Source: CAWGYQ01 sp963817395
GTDB taxonomy: Bacteria; Acidobacteriota; Vicinamibacteria; Vicinamibacterales; CAVPJW01
Length of the DNA: 64,000 bases
Assembly (NCBI GenBank): GCA_963817395.1
Contig: CAWFOC010000003.1
Coordinates: forward strand, 62,001-126,000
Direction of reading: 5' to 3'
Shown here: in pieces, positions 17,993-27,818 of the stretch
Layout of the letters: the number at the start of each line of letters is the position of its first letter
Position numbering within the stretch: position 1 is the first letter of the stretch
The notes under the pieces: model-generated
The model's input: the letters and a program-made list of their open reading frames with translations, nothing else
Databases searched by the model: none
What the model was told of the DNA's origin: nothing
Position numbers and translations under genes: made by a program

Positions 17993-19598
17993 TCAGATAC
18001 TGAGCGTCGTGACCTGACGGCGCGACAGTGCCAGATCGAAAAGCGTCCGCGAAACGAAGACGGCGGTGAAAACGTTCGACAACAGCCCGAAGGTGAGGGT
18101 CGTGGCAAACCCGCGAATGGGCCCGGTCCCGAACTGGAACAAGAATGCCGCCGCGATGAGCGACGCCACGTGCGTGTCGAGAATGGTGAGGAAAACGCGA
18201 TCGAATCCGGCCGCGACGGCGGCCTTGACGCCACGGCCGGCCCGGAGCTCTTCCTTGATGCGCTCGAAGATGAGTACGTTCGAATCGACACCCATGCCAA
18301 TCGTCAGGATGAAGCCCGCGATGCCGGGAAGCGTCATCGTGGCGCCGACGTAGGACATGAAACCCAGCAGGATGATCAGGTTCAACGCCACCGAGACGAT
18401 GGCATTGATGCCGGCGAGCTTGTAGTAACCCGAGCATGAAGAGCGAGACGAAGCCGAGCCCCATGATCGACGCCATGATGCCCGCACGGACTGAATCGGC
18501 CCCCAGTGACGGACCCACCATCCGCTGCTCGAGGTACGTCAACGAGGCCGGGAGCGCGCCGGACCGAAGCATCAGCGAGACATCCGCGACTTCCTGCTGC
18601 GTAAAGCTGCCGCTGATGCGCCCTTCATCGGAAATCTGCGATTCGATGCGCGGCGCCAGCTGAACCTTGCTGTCGAGGATGATCGCCAGATTCTTCCCGA
18701 CATTCTGGCCGGTCACGTCGCGGAACTTCCGCGCCCCTTCCTGGTTGAGCGAAAAGCTGATGGCCGGCTGACTGTTCTCGTCGAGCGTCGGACGGGCATT
18801 CCGGAGATCACGTCCCGAGACGGCTGCGACACGCCGCACGAGGTAGTACACGGTCGAGGGCCGGTCGCCACCTGTCGCGTCGCTCAGGCCGGAAACCACT
18901 TCGAGTCCCGCCGGCGGCACCGTGCCGGTCGGCACGAGCGCTTCCCGCGTCGGCGCCGGACCCTGCTCCACCAGCTTCAGCTCGAGCAGCGCCGTGGATT
19001 GAATGATGTTCTTCGCCCGCTCGACGTCGGTCACCCCCGGGAGCTGCACCAGAATCTGGTCGCCCGCCGCGCCGTGGAGCGCGACGATCGGCTCGGCAAC
19101 CCCCAGCTCGTTGACGCGCCGCTCGATGGTCTGGAGTGCCTGGCGCACGGCTTCGTTCCGGAACGTCACGGCAAGATTCGGCCTCATCGTGAACGTCGAC
19201 TGTCCCGCCGTCGAGTCGTTGCGATTGAACGTCGCCGACACCTGCTCGTCGGCGACCGCACGGAACTCGGCCTGTTGAGCCGAATTCAGACCCTCCGCGC
19301 GAAATTCCGTCGGACTCACCATCGTCATCGCGCTCGGCGTGATGGACCGTCTGGACAGCTCCTCGCGAAGCCGTTCCATTTCGGTTTCCGTCTCCAGCCG
19401 CAGGGCATCGTCGGTCTGGACGCGCAGAATCAGGTGGACGCCGCCCTTCAAGTCGAGCCCGAGCCGGACCTTGCCGGGCACCGTGACGGGCTTGCCCTCG
19501 ACCACCCGGGTGCGGTCCAGCGGGGGAAAGAAGGAATAGACGGAGAGGCCGAACACGGCCAGGATGATAAAGACGCGCCAGCGGAGATTCTTGGTCAT
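17993..19598 (-). CDS. secD: Protein translocase subunit SecD (frameshifted)
   Basis: About 534 residues: an N-terminal helix, a large periplasmic domain starting RLGLDLKGGVHLILRV, and the C-terminal five-helix bundle ending in VDSNVLIFERIKEEL and a final helix. The frame breaks near 18430-18432, where GGG stands where GG is expected; deleting one G restores the family's MLGYYKLAGINAI. SecD is needed for efficient export, so a true knockout is unlikely and a base-call error more probable. It lies four bases after yajC and nine before secF. Confidence 0.93.
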
Positions 19599-19602
19599 GG
19601 AT

Positions 19603-19956
19603 TTACTGTGTGGTCGAGTCTGTGACCACGGGATCCTGCCCCTGGTACCCGCCGATGGCGTGCCGCGCGACTTCTATGCGCACCTTATCGGCGATCTGGA
19701 GTTGAATCGATTTTTCATTGAGCTTGGTGATGGATCCGTAAATCCCGCCCGTCGTGATCACGCGATCGCCCACCTTCAGCGCGCCGAGAAACTGCTCGAC
19801 CTTCTTCTGACGCCGCTTCATGGGCATGAGCACGATGAAATAGAAGATACCCAGCACCAGCATGAAGGTGATCAGCTGGGGCCAGGCGGTCGCTCCCTGC
19901 GGAGGCGCACCCATCGCCACGAGACCCGTTGGGCTCTGCCACATGCTCGCGATCAT
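19603..19956 (-). CDS. yajC: Preprotein translocase accessory subunit YajC
   Basis: A 117-residue protein with one N-terminal membrane helix (about residues 28-50, ITFMLVLGIFYFIVLMPM) followed by the KRRQKKVEQFLGALKVGDRV motif and a small cytosolic domain. YajC binds SecDF. Its ATG overlaps the tgt stop (ATGA), so it is translationally coupled to tgt. Confidence 0.94.
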   Translation of the reverse strand: MIASMWQSPTGLVAMGAPPQGATAWPQLITFMLVLGIFYFIVLMPMKRRQKKVEQFLGALKVGDRVITTGGIYGSITKLNEKSIQLQIADKVRIEVARHAIGGYQGQDPVVTDSTTQ

Positions 19957-21131
19957 GAATCCGTGACCTGGCGGGAAAAGATCCGGCGGACTCTTTGTCT
20001 GACCGTTTCGAACGACCCGAACATAATAGCGTCCCTCGTCTTTCTCATCGTGTCAAGGTAAAAGTTGAGGTTATGCAACGTGTTAAGGGTGGATGAACCG
20101 ATCTCGCCCGCCCGAAAGAGGTGCCTCAGATAGGCCCGCGAAAAGTGCCGGCACGTGTAACAGCCACACTCGGGGTCAGCGGGATTCGGATCCTCCTCGT
20201 AGCGTGCATTCTTGATGTTGACGATCCCCTGGCTGGTGAAGAGCTGTCCGTTGCGCGCGTTCCTGGTGGGCAGGACGCAGTCGAACAGGTCGATGCCGCG
20301 CGCCACCGACTCGACCAGATCGATGGGTGTGCCGGTTCCCATCAGATACCTCGGGCGATCGGCCGGCAGGCTTCCTTCGATCTCGTCGACGAGTTCGTAC
20401 ATCAGCTCCACCGGCTCGCCCACGCTGAGCCCGCCGACGGCGTACCCGTCGAAATTCATCTGGACGGTCGCCTCCACACTTTGCTGGCGCAGATCACGAT
20501 AGACGCCGCCCTGGACGATGCCAAACTGCGCCTGGCCAGGATTCGATACGTGGAACTGGCGACCGCCTTCGTCACGGGCATCCCCCGAGCGAATCGCCGT
20601 CATACGCTCCCTGGCACGACGCGCCCATCGCAGGGTGCGTTCCATGGCGGCGCGCGCCTCATCGTGCGACACAGGGTAGCTGATGCACTCGTCCAGAGGC
20701 ATCGCGACGTCCGATCCGAGTCGCGCCTGAATATCCGCTGCGCGTTCAGGTGTCAACACCTCTTCCCGTCCGTCGAGATGCGACCGGAATACGACGGCCT
20801 GTTCGGTCACACGCCGTCGCGCCGCCAGGCTGAAGACCTGATAGCCGCCGCTGTCGGTCAGGATGGGTCGTGGCCACCCAATGAATTGATGGAGACCGCC
20901 GAGCCGTCCAATGAGCTCGTCTCCCGGCCGCAACACGAGATGATAGGTGTTGGCGAGAACGATCTCGGCGCCGAGATCCTCCAGATCGCGCTGAGTGACG
21001 GCCTTGACGGCGCCCTGCGTTCCCACGGGCATGAACGCCGGCGTCTGCACACGTCCGTGAGGCGTCGTCAGTTCGCCGCGGCGAGCCCGGCCGTCCCGGT
21101 GCGTAACACGAAACTCGAAGGGATCCGACAT
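19953..21131 (-). CDS. tgt: tRNA-guanine transglycosylase (queuine/preQ1)
   Basis: A 392-residue TIM-barrel enzyme that exchanges guanine for preQ1 at the wobble position of tRNAs with GUN anticodons. It has the substrate loop LTDSGGYQVFSL, the acidic site in MPLDECISYP, the base-recognition segment YAVGGLSVGEP, and the zinc site CGCYTCRHFSRAYLRH near the C-terminus. The length matches the family. It is the first gene of the tgt-yajC-secD-secF-uppP-DUF502 operon. A 19-base inverted repeat covers its start codon. Confidence 0.96.
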   Translation of the reverse strand: MSDPFEFRVTHRDGRARRGELTTPHGRVQTPAFMPVGTQGAVKAVTQRDLEDLGAEIVLANTYHLVLRPGDELIGRLGGLHQFIGWPRPILTDSGGYQVFSLAARRRVTEQAVVFRSHLDGREEVLTPERAADIQARLGSDVAMPLDECISYPVSHDEARAAMERTLRWARRARERMTAIRSGDARDEGGRQFHVSNPGQAQFGIVQGGVYRDLRQQSVEATVQMNFDGYAVGGLSVGEPVELMYELVDEIEGSLPADRPRYLMGTGTPIDLVESVARGIDLFDCVLPTRNARNGQLFTSQGIVNIKNARYEEDPNPADPECGCYTCRHFSRAYLRHLFRAGEIGSSTLNTLHNLNFYLDTMRKTRDAIMFGSFETVRQRVRRIFSRQVTDS

Positions 21132-21144
21132 CGTGACGATGTCG
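21126..21144. repeat. 19-bp inverted repeat over the tgt start codon
   Basis: CGACATCGT and ACGATGTCG form perfect 9-base arms around one central G. The repeat spans the tgt initiator and lies in the 84-base divergent region with ddl, next to an AT-rich TATATTAT. It could be an operator or an RNA hairpin that affects tgt translation. Confidence 0.45.
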
Positions 21145-21215
21145 TATATTATGAGGCGTCAACCGCTCCTCTCCCGGCAGCGCCCGGTGCGCGAGGGTCC
21201 GGCCGGTTCTCTCCC

Positions 21216-22388
21216 GTGAAAAAGCTCCGCGTTGGCGTGATTTACGGTGGTCGCTCAGGCGAGCACGAAGTGTCGGTCGCCTCGGCGGCGTCCGTCCTCA
21301 AGTCGCTCGATCGCGAGCGTTACGAGCCGGTGCCGATTCGAATCGAGAAAGACGGACGCTGGACACTCCCCGATCGACCACCCACTGTGCTCGCCGCCTC
21401 CGAAGTGATCGAAGCCGCGCGTCTGCAGTCGGCTCGAACCGTCAGGACGGCGCGCGAGGCTCATCTGGTGGCGCACCCCAGCGAGGAGCGGCTCCTGACC
21501 ATCGAGCGGCGTACGGCCTCGTCGTCCGATTCGAGCGATGCCCGTGAGAATGCCTACGTCACCGGGGTCGGCATGGACGTGATCTTCCCAGTGCTGCATG
21601 GTCCGTACGGTGAGGACGGTACGGTGCAGGGTCTCCTCGAACTGGCGAACGTACCCTATGTCGGGACCGGTGTGCTCGCCTCGGCCGTGGGCATGGACAA
21701 GGCCGTCATGAAATCGCTCTTCGGGGCGCACGGCCTTCCCAGCGTCGAATACATGACGGTGCGCCGAAGCGACTATCAGGCCGATCGCGACGGCCAGGCA
21801 CGATCGATCGTCGATCGGCTGGGTCTCCCGCTGTTTGTGAAGCCCGCCAACCTTGGATCGAGCGTCGGGATTTCCAAGGTGAAGTCGGCGGCGCAGCTCG
21901 AACCTGCGATGGAGCTGGCCGGCGAGTTCGACCGCAAGATCATCATCGAGGCCGCCGTGCCAGACCCGCGGGAGATCGAATGCGCGGTGCTGGGAAACGA
22001 CTGGCCAGAGGCGTCAGTCCCTGGCGAGGTCGTACCCTCCAGAGAGTTCTACGACTACGAGGCGAAATATCTCGATCACGGATCGAAGCTGCTGATTCCG
22101 GCGCCAATCACCGAGGCCGAGTCGGCCGAAGTGCGGCGGCTGGCGATTGCGGCGTTCAGGGCCATCGACGGCGCGGGCATGGCCCGCGTGGACTTCCTGA
22201 TGGCGCGCGGCTCGGGCCGGATCTACGTGAACGAGGTCAACACGATTCCCGGCTTCACGACCATCAGCATGTATGCGAAGCTCTGGGAAGCGAGTGGGCT
22301 TTCCTACCCGGCGCTGCTCGATCGCCTCATCGAACTGGCCCTCGAGCGCCATGCCGAGAAACAACTCCTGCGCACGAGCGTGACATGA
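21216..22388 (+). CDS. ddl: D-alanine--D-alanine ligase
   Basis: A 390-residue ATP-grasp enzyme that makes the D-Ala-D-Ala dipeptide of peptidoglycan. The N-terminus has VGVIYGGRSGEHEVSVASA, the middle VFPVLHGPYGEDG, and the C-terminal metal-binding stretch is VNEVNTIPGFTTISMY. There is an insertion of about 60 residues after the N-terminal domain, as in the larger Ddl forms. The start is GTG 21216; the open frame extends far upstream but that part is antisense to tgt. The stop overlaps the next gene in ATGA. Confidence 0.95.
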   Translation: MKKLRVGVIYGGRSGEHEVSVASAASVLKSLDRERYEPVPIRIEKDGRWTLPDRPPTVLAASEVIEAARLQSARTVRTAREAHLVAHPSEERLLTIERRTASSSDSSDARENAYVTGVGMDVIFPVLHGPYGEDGTVQGLLELANVPYVGTGVLASAVGMDKAVMKSLFGAHGLPSVEYMTVRRSDYQADRDGQARSIVDRLGLPLFVKPANLGSSVGISKVKSAAQLEPAMELAGEFDRKIIIEAAVPDPREIECAVLGNDWPEASVPGEVVPSREFYDYEAKYLDHGSKLLIPAPITEAESAEVRRLAIAAFRAIDGAGMARVDFLMARGSGRIYVNEVNTIPGFTTISMYAKLWEASGLSYPALLDRLIELALERHAEKQLLRTSVT

Positions 22389-23956
22389 GCTCGAGAGGCC
22401 GGCGGGCGGCCTCGGCGCTCCTGGTCTGGCTGGCCCTGGCCACTCTGCTCACGGCACAGAGCCCCCGTCCGTCTGACCGTGAGCTCAGTCACGCAGCCGC
22501 TCTCCGCCGGATCTACGACACCATCCTCGATGCCAACTTCGGCGGTGCCGAAGAGCTGATCGCCAAGGACTGCTCGCCCAGAGAAGCGTGTCTCGTGCTG
22601 GGCGCGATGTCGCTGTGGTGGCAGATCCAGCTCGACCCCGATAGCCGCGCCCGCGATCGTCTCTTCAGCGATCGCGTCGAAGCCGCCATCGCCGCGACCG
22701 AAGCCTGGACCACACGCGAGCCGTCACGCGCAGAAGCGTGGTTTTACCAGGGTGGCGCCTACGGCGCACGCCTACAGTGGCGCGTGTTGCGCGGTGAGTA
22801 CCTGGCAGCCGCCCGTGACGGCAAGCAGGCGATGGACAGCCTCCAGCGCGCGCTCGAGCTTCAACCAAGACTGTACGACGCCAATTTCGGCATCGGGCTG
22901 TATCACTACTACGCCGACGTCGCGCCGGCGACGGCGAAGATGGTCCGGTGGCTGCTGCTGCTGCCCGGCGGCGATCGCAAGCAGGGCCTGAAGGAGATGC
23001 TGGAAGCCAGAAACCGTGGCGCTCTGCTGGTCGGCGAGGCCGACTACCAGCTTCACCTCGTCTACCTGTGGTACGAAGGGTCGACCGCTCGCGCCCTCGA
23101 GCTTCTGAGCACGCTCCGCCAGAAATACCCCCGCAACCCGTTGTTCATCGCCCGTCTGGCATCGATTCAAGACGTGTACCGGCACGATCACGCGGCGAGT
23201 CTTGCGACCTATCGGTCGCTCATCGACCTCGCGCGCAGCCGTCACGTGAACCATCCCGAACTCGCCGAGGCCCAGGGCCGCCTGGGCCTGGCCGTCGAGC
23301 TCGACCATCTCTACGAGTCCGATCTGGCCATCGGCGAGCTGACCCGCCTCGTCGCCAGCCGACCGTTTGCCCCTTTCGGCATCCTCGCCCGCGCCTCGTT
23401 CGCACTGGGAACCGCGCAGGAGCGACTGGGCGCGCGGTCAATCGCGGTCACCTCGTATCGATCGGCGCTCGAGTTCGCACGCCGTCAGGGCCTCGCCGAT
23501 CTGGCGGCCGACGCGCGCGGCGCCCTCCGGCGGCCGCCACCGGATGCGAAGAGCACGGAGGCTTTCCGGCTGTCGCTTCAGGCGTGGCGATTCCTGCAGC
23601 GAGGAGAGCTCGACCAGGCGCAACCCCTCATGGCCCGCGCGCTCGCGCTGAGTCCCGGCGATCCCGTCATCGAATTTCGATCGGCGAAGCTCTTGTCCGC
23701 GCGCGGCCTGCCGGACGCCGCGCTGAAATCGTTCGAACGCGTGATCCAGGCGCACGCCGCCTCACCCGCGACGTTTCGTGCAGACGCCTGCCTCGAAGCC
23801 GGCCGCCTGTATGAATCGCGCAACTTCGAACGCGCTGCGGCGATGTATCGATCGGCCGCGCGCACCGAGGGAGCGAGTCAAGAAACGCGGGAGGCGGCCG
23901 CGCACTCGCTCGAACGCCTCGAATCGCGGGTCCCCACGTCGCCGGCGCCCCGATGA
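22385..23956 (+). CDS. Secreted TPR-repeat protein
   Basis: A 523-residue protein with an N-terminal signal peptide (RRAASALLVWLALATLLTAQS) and then helical tetratricopeptide-like repeats through to the C-terminus, with clear units around residues 110-200 and 390-500. It is coupled to ddl by an ATGA overlap. I do not recognise a specific family. The arrangement suggests a periplasmic scaffold, possibly linked to cell-wall synthesis, but no catalytic motif is visible. Confidence 0.75.
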   Translation: MSSRGRRAASALLVWLALATLLTAQSPRPSDRELSHAAALRRIYDTILDANFGGAEELIAKDCSPREACLVLGAMSLWWQIQLDPDSRARDRLFSDRVEAAIAATEAWTTREPSRAEAWFYQGGAYGARLQWRVLRGEYLAAARDGKQAMDSLQRALELQPRLYDANFGIGLYHYYADVAPATAKMVRWLLLLPGGDRKQGLKEMLEARNRGALLVGEADYQLHLVYLWYEGSTARALELLSTLRQKYPRNPLFIARLASIQDVYRHDHAASLATYRSLIDLARSRHVNHPELAEAQGRLGLAVELDHLYESDLAIGELTRLVASRPFAPFGILARASFALGTAQERLGARSIAVTSYRSALEFARRQGLADLAADARGALRRPPPDAKSTEAFRLSLQAWRFLQRGELDQAQPLMARALALSPGDPVIEFRSAKLLSARGLPDAALKSFERVIQAHAASPATFRADACLEAGRLYESRNFERAAAMYRSAARTEGASQETREAAAHSLERLESRVPTSPAPR

Positions 23957-24033
23957 CGCATCGACACTCGGGTCGTGACGCTACAGTTCGCGCGTCGGGC
24001 GGCCGAGAACTTGCTTTGAGCGAGACTTTGTGC

Positions 24034-24061
24034 TTGACATCAAGAGTTTCTCATCCATAAT
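24034..24061 (+). promoter_or_regulatory. Strong sigma70 promoter of the lysine-rich micropeptide genes
   Basis: An exact TTGACA at 24034-24039 and CATAAT at 24056-24061 (five of six) are 16 bases apart; an overlapping TAATCT gives an 18-base spacer. The predicted transcript starts near 24068 and runs through a leader of about 88 bases to the ATG at 24156. Confidence 0.75.
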
Positions 24062-24155
24062 CTACATCTTGTATGAGGGTGGTCCGCTCAGACCACGCCT
24101 TGTGACACCTCGGTTCCGGTATCCAAACTGAGCAGACAGCTCAAGAGGAGGAAGA

Positions 24156-24200
24156 ATGGCGAAAAAGGGCGGCAAGAAAAAGGCCGGCAAGAAGCGCTAA
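24156..24200 (+). CDS. Lysine-rich micropeptide 1 (14 residues)
   Basis: Encodes MAKKGGKKKAGKKR, half lysine, with no acidic or aromatic residue. An AGGAGG ribosome site lies four bases before the ATG, a strong promoter lies upstream, and a rho-independent terminator begins 19 bases after the stop. A second gene 194 bases downstream encodes almost the same peptide with different codons. That conservation is the main evidence that it is translated. I know of no named family. A nucleic-acid- or polyanion-binding role is suggested only by charge. Confidence 0.72.
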   Translation: MAKKGGKKKAGKKR

Positions 24201-24218
24201 GCGCCGCCGACCGGTTCC

Positions 24219-24252
24219 GGGGGTGGTCACGTCTGACACCCCCTATTTTTTT
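24219..24252 (+). terminator. Rho-independent terminator after micropeptide 1
   Basis: GGGGGTG (24219-24225) pairs with CACCCCC (24237-24243); TCA/TGA can extend the stem inside with one bulged G. A TATTTTTTT tract follows. Confidence 0.85.
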
Positions 24253-24394
24253 GGCATCGCACTCCCGCGGATCGGGAGTTCGCGGCAAGGCGCGAGATCG
24301 CCGAGTCCGGTGACCGACGTGCCAGGCGGCAGCGGCACCAGCGTTCGGGCGCTACTCACGCAAACGTCACCCAACGAAGGGGGGGATAATCGAA

Positions 24395-24445
24395 ATGGCG
24401 AAGAAAGCCAAGGGCGGGAAAAAGAAGGCGGGCAAGAAGCGGTAA
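24395..24445 (+). CDS. Lysine-rich micropeptide 2 (16 residues)
   Basis: Encodes MAKKAKGGKKKAGKKR, identical to micropeptide 1 except for two extra residues (Ala-Lys) after position 4. A run of seven G preceded by AA lies nine bases before the ATG and is a weak ribosome site. A terminator begins 20 bases after the stop. Over the 14 shared codons seven are synonymous changes and none alters an amino acid, so the duplicate has kept its protein sequence while the DNA drifted. No promoter as strong as that of copy 1 is seen; it may use read-through or a weaker one. Confidence 0.7.
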   Translation: MAKKAKGGKKKAGKKR

Positions 24446-24465
24446 GCCTGCCTCCCCGTCAGAGA

Positions 24466-24494
24466 AGGGGGCGAATGACGCCCCCTTTTTTTTT
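24466..24494 (+). terminator. Rho-independent terminator after micropeptide 2
   Basis: AGGGGGCG (24466-24473) pairs perfectly with CGCCCCCT (24479-24486) around a five-base loop, followed by a run of T to 24494. It closes the cassette before the convergent HEAT/cyclophilin gene. Confidence 0.9.
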
Positions 24495-24525
24495 GTACCT
24501 CGACCTCGCGTCGGTTTCGCGTCGC

Positions 24526-26711
24526 TCACCGCGCCGGCGTGCTCGCGCTCGGCGGTTCACCGCCGGTCAGCTGAACCCCGTCCCACACCGTGACGCGCCG
24601 CACCAAATCCCACTGATCGAGTCGATCCACGACGTCCATGCCAGCGACGACGTGGCCGAAGACGGTGTAGCGCGCCTCGAGATGCGGCTGCGGGGAATGG
24701 GTGATGAAGAACTGACTGCCGCCGGTGTCGGCCCAGTCGAGGGCCATCCCTACCGTGCCGCGCATGTATGGACGGTCGTTCAGCTCGTCCCGGATCGTGT
24801 AGCCTGGGCCACCCTCACCGTCGCCACGCGGATCGCCATCCTGCACCACGAAGTTGGCCACGACCCGGTGGAAGCTGTGCCCATTGAACCAGCCGCGTCG
24901 AGCCAGCTCGACGAAGTTGCGCGCGGTCAGCGGAGCATCGAGCATGGCCAGTTCGATCTCGATCGCGCCCTTGTCCGTGTCGAGATAGACGTGGGTCGAA
25001 AACTGCGGGGCCACGAGCTCGGGCGCCTGGTAGTCGGCGAACGCCAACCTCGCGGGCGAGGGAGCGATGGAAGACTCGGCCGCGGCGGGATCCCGCTGCC
25101 TCAGGAGCTCTCGCGCGCGCACGCGAACCGCCCAGTCCTTGTCGGCGAGCGCGCCGACTATCGTGTCGTGCGCAGCGGCATCGTCGAATTTGGCCAGGGC
25201 GGCGAGAGCGGCCGCCCGCGCGATGTAGGTTGTGTCGGTCTGCGCGAGGCGATACGCCTCGACCAGCCGGCCGACCGCGCCCGGCGGCGCGAGCTCGGCG
25301 AGATTCGTGGCCGCCGAGAACCGGACCACGGGGTCCTCCGCCGTCAAGCGTTCGAGCAGGATCGGCTCGATGCCCGGAGCCCGCATCTTCGTCATCGCGG
25401 TCAGGACAGACGGAATGACTCGCTGATCCTGGTCCTTCAGCATCTGCTGCAGGCGCGGCAGCGCCACCGAGGCATCGAAGGCGCCGAGCGCAGACGCGAG
25501 CGCGGCCCGAACGCTCCAGTGGAGATCCGGGTCGAGCCCCGACAGCACGGTGACGAAGCCTTCGGGATCGCGCCGCGCAAGAGCCCCCAGCGCGGCGGCA
25601 CGAATGGTCGGGGCGCGATCGGCCACGACATCGAGTAGTAGCTCCACGACCTCGGGCCCACGAATGTCGGCCAGGGCGGTCACCGCTTCCGCACGAAGCA
25701 TCACGCCGGCTCGCGGATTGGCCGCCAGCTTGATGAGGTCGCCGCGCGCGCGCGGATCGGCAATCTTGCCCAGCGCGCGTGCCGCCTCGGCCGCCAGTCC
25801 TGGCTCACGTTCAAAGAGCGCCAGCATTGCCGCAAGTTCCGTCACCGCCTCGACTGCTTTCAGCGTGCCGAGTCCCTTGGCGGCAAACGCGCGTGTGTAA
25901 CGCCCTTGCGATCGGGCGAGCACGAGTAGCGCGTCGCGGGCGCGCGGGTCCTGGATGCGTTCGAGCGCGAACGCCACGGGCCACCAATGGACGTACGGCC
26001 GCCCCGAGGGATCGATCACGGCCGCCGCCAGCGGCTCATAGGCCTTGAGCCGCACCAGCGCGCCGAGACCCAGACGTAAGGCGTCGGCCGCCGGCGTGAG
26101 CGGCGATTCGTGATCGGGCGACAGCTCGGCCACATCGCGCAAATACCGCGAGACCATCTGACCTATCAGAGGCGACGCGGACTGGTCGCCGATGAGCCCC
26201 AGGGCCTCGGCCGCGCGACCTTGCACGCGCGGCGCGGGATCGTCGAGCGCCTGTCGAAGGGACGCGGCTGAAGAAGCGTCGCGCAGGAGCCCGAGCGAGA
26301 ACGCCGCCATCTGCCGCACCTCCGGTACGGGATCGGCCATGAGCGCCACGAGCGGCTGGACGCCTTCGCTCATGCCAACGCGACCCACCGCCAGCGCCGC
26401 CCGGCGGCGCACCCTCGCTTCCCCGTCCCCGAGCATCGTGAGCAGGTTGAGCGGCGGGGGCGAGGAGGCAGTGCGCTTCTACCTCGACCCGTCGGCACAG
26501 CCACCGGCGCAGGTGGTGGCGCCGGATCCCGCAGCACGCGCCAGTCCTCGAGCCGGATGATCGTCGCGAGCTTTTCTTCGAAGGTCGCGACGACGGGCGC
26601 CGGGGGCGGCACTGAGGCGCACGATCCCGAGATCAACGAGAGCGCCAGGCAGACGGCGCGACAGCGATATGCGGACCGTGGTCGGCTGGAAATCGCGTCT
26701 GTGGCCTTCAT
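24526..26711 (-). CDS. HEAT-repeat lipoprotein with C-terminal cyclophilin domain (frameshifted)
   Basis: About 728 residues. The N-terminus is a lipoprotein signal (VCLALSLISGSC) followed by a short Pro-rich linker and EEKLATIIRLEDWRVL. Then come some ten HEAT repeats with A-x-x-A-x-x-AL-G spacing, and the last 160 residues are a cyclophilin peptidyl-prolyl isomerase with RNFVELARRGWFNGHSFHRVV and GMALDWADTGGSQFFI. One base appears to be missing near 26465-26480, between the linker and the first repeat. It is coupled to menC by ATGA. It is likely a periplasmic folding factor; the repeat arrangement suggests client binding, which is inference. Confidence 0.85.
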
Positions 26712-27818
26712 GCGGGCAATGTCGACAATCGAAGTGTGGCACGCTCGATACGGTCAGGCATGATTGTCACGCCGATGCCGGGTCCGGTGGGAACGGGAAC
26801 GGTGCCATCCGACGACACCTCGATGCCCGGTTCGATGAGATCGGGCGCGTAGTAGCGACGCGAAGCGGCGACGTCGCCAGGCAGAGAAAAATTGGCCAAC
26901 GTCGAGAGATGAATATTGTGTGCGCGGCCGATGCCCGATTCGAGCATGCCTCCGTGCCAGACCGGCACGTTGCGCTCGGCACACAGATCATGGATCCGGA
27001 TGGACTCGGCGTGGCCACCCACTCGTCCCGGCTTGATATTGATAATCCGGCAGGCGCCGAGGTCGAGCGCGTCGCGGGCGGCCCGGACGCTCTTGATCGA
27101 CTCGTCGAGGCAGATGGGCGTCCGAAGCTGACGCTGTAACCGCGCATGATCGGTCAGATCGTCATAGTTGAGGGGTTGCTCGATCATCATCAAATCAAAT
27201 GGGTCCAGCCTGGCGAGATGGCTGGCCTGGTCGAGCGTGTAGGCGGCATTGGCATCGACCATCAGGGGAATCGACCCGAACCGGTGTCGGATCATCTCGA
27301 CGGCCTCGATGTCCCAGCCCGGCTTCACCTTGATCTTGATCCGTCGATAGCCCGCGGCAAGCTCGGTTTCGACCTTCTCGCCAAGCTGATCGAGCGAATC
27401 CTGGATGCCAATCGACACGCCCGAGGCAATCGCCGTCCGCGAACCGCCCAGAACGCGCTGACAGGGGCTGCGCCTGTTCCCGGGCGTAGAGATCCCACGC
27501 CGCCATCTCGAGGCCGGCCTTGGCCATGTTGTGCCCGCGAATGGCCTGCAAGGCGGGGAAAATTTCGCTCGGGTGTGCAAATTCCTTGTTCAGCACACGC
27601 GGAGCCAGGAACTCACCGATCACGTGCCAGGCCGTGTCGTTGGTCTCGTAGGCGTAGTACGGAGTGTCCTCGGCGACGCACTCGCCATAGCCACGAAGCC
27701 CGTCGCCGTCCACGGTGATCAGCATGAACGTTCGATCGTAGGCGCGGGAAAAACTGGTTTCGAAGAAATGGACGAGCGGAAGACGCAGCAGACGAAGCTC
27801 GATCCGTTCGATTCTCAT
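26708..27818 (-). CDS. menC: o-Succinylbenzoate synthase / N-acylamino-acid racemase-type enolase (frameshifted)
   Basis: About 369 residues of the enolase superfamily. The N-terminus (RIERIELRLLRLPLVHFFE) is typical of the MenC branch shared with N-acylamino-acid racemases. The barrel carries KIKVKPG with the catalytic Lys, then metal ligands in VDANAAY, MIEQPL and LDES, and a second catalytic Lys in NIKPGRVGG. One extra base near 27462 breaks the frame after AREQAQPL. MenC dehydrates SHCHC in menaquinone synthesis; no other men gene is present here, so a racemase or dipeptide-epimerase role is the main alternative. Confidence 0.87.

Noticed and set aside
17993..19598. Programmed frameshifting in secD and similar genes
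   Set aside because: No X XXY YYZ slippery heptamer or stimulating structure is seen, and the breaks differ in direction and context among twelve unrelated genes.
20121..21215. A long N-terminal extension of the Ddl frame
   Set aside because: It is antisense to tgt and lacks Ddl similarity; the family fold starts at GTG 21216.
24156..24494. Lysine-codon attenuator (leader peptide plus terminator)
   Set aside because: There is no structural gene on the plus strand behind the terminators; the next plus-strand gene is 3.5 kb away beyond two minus-strand genes.
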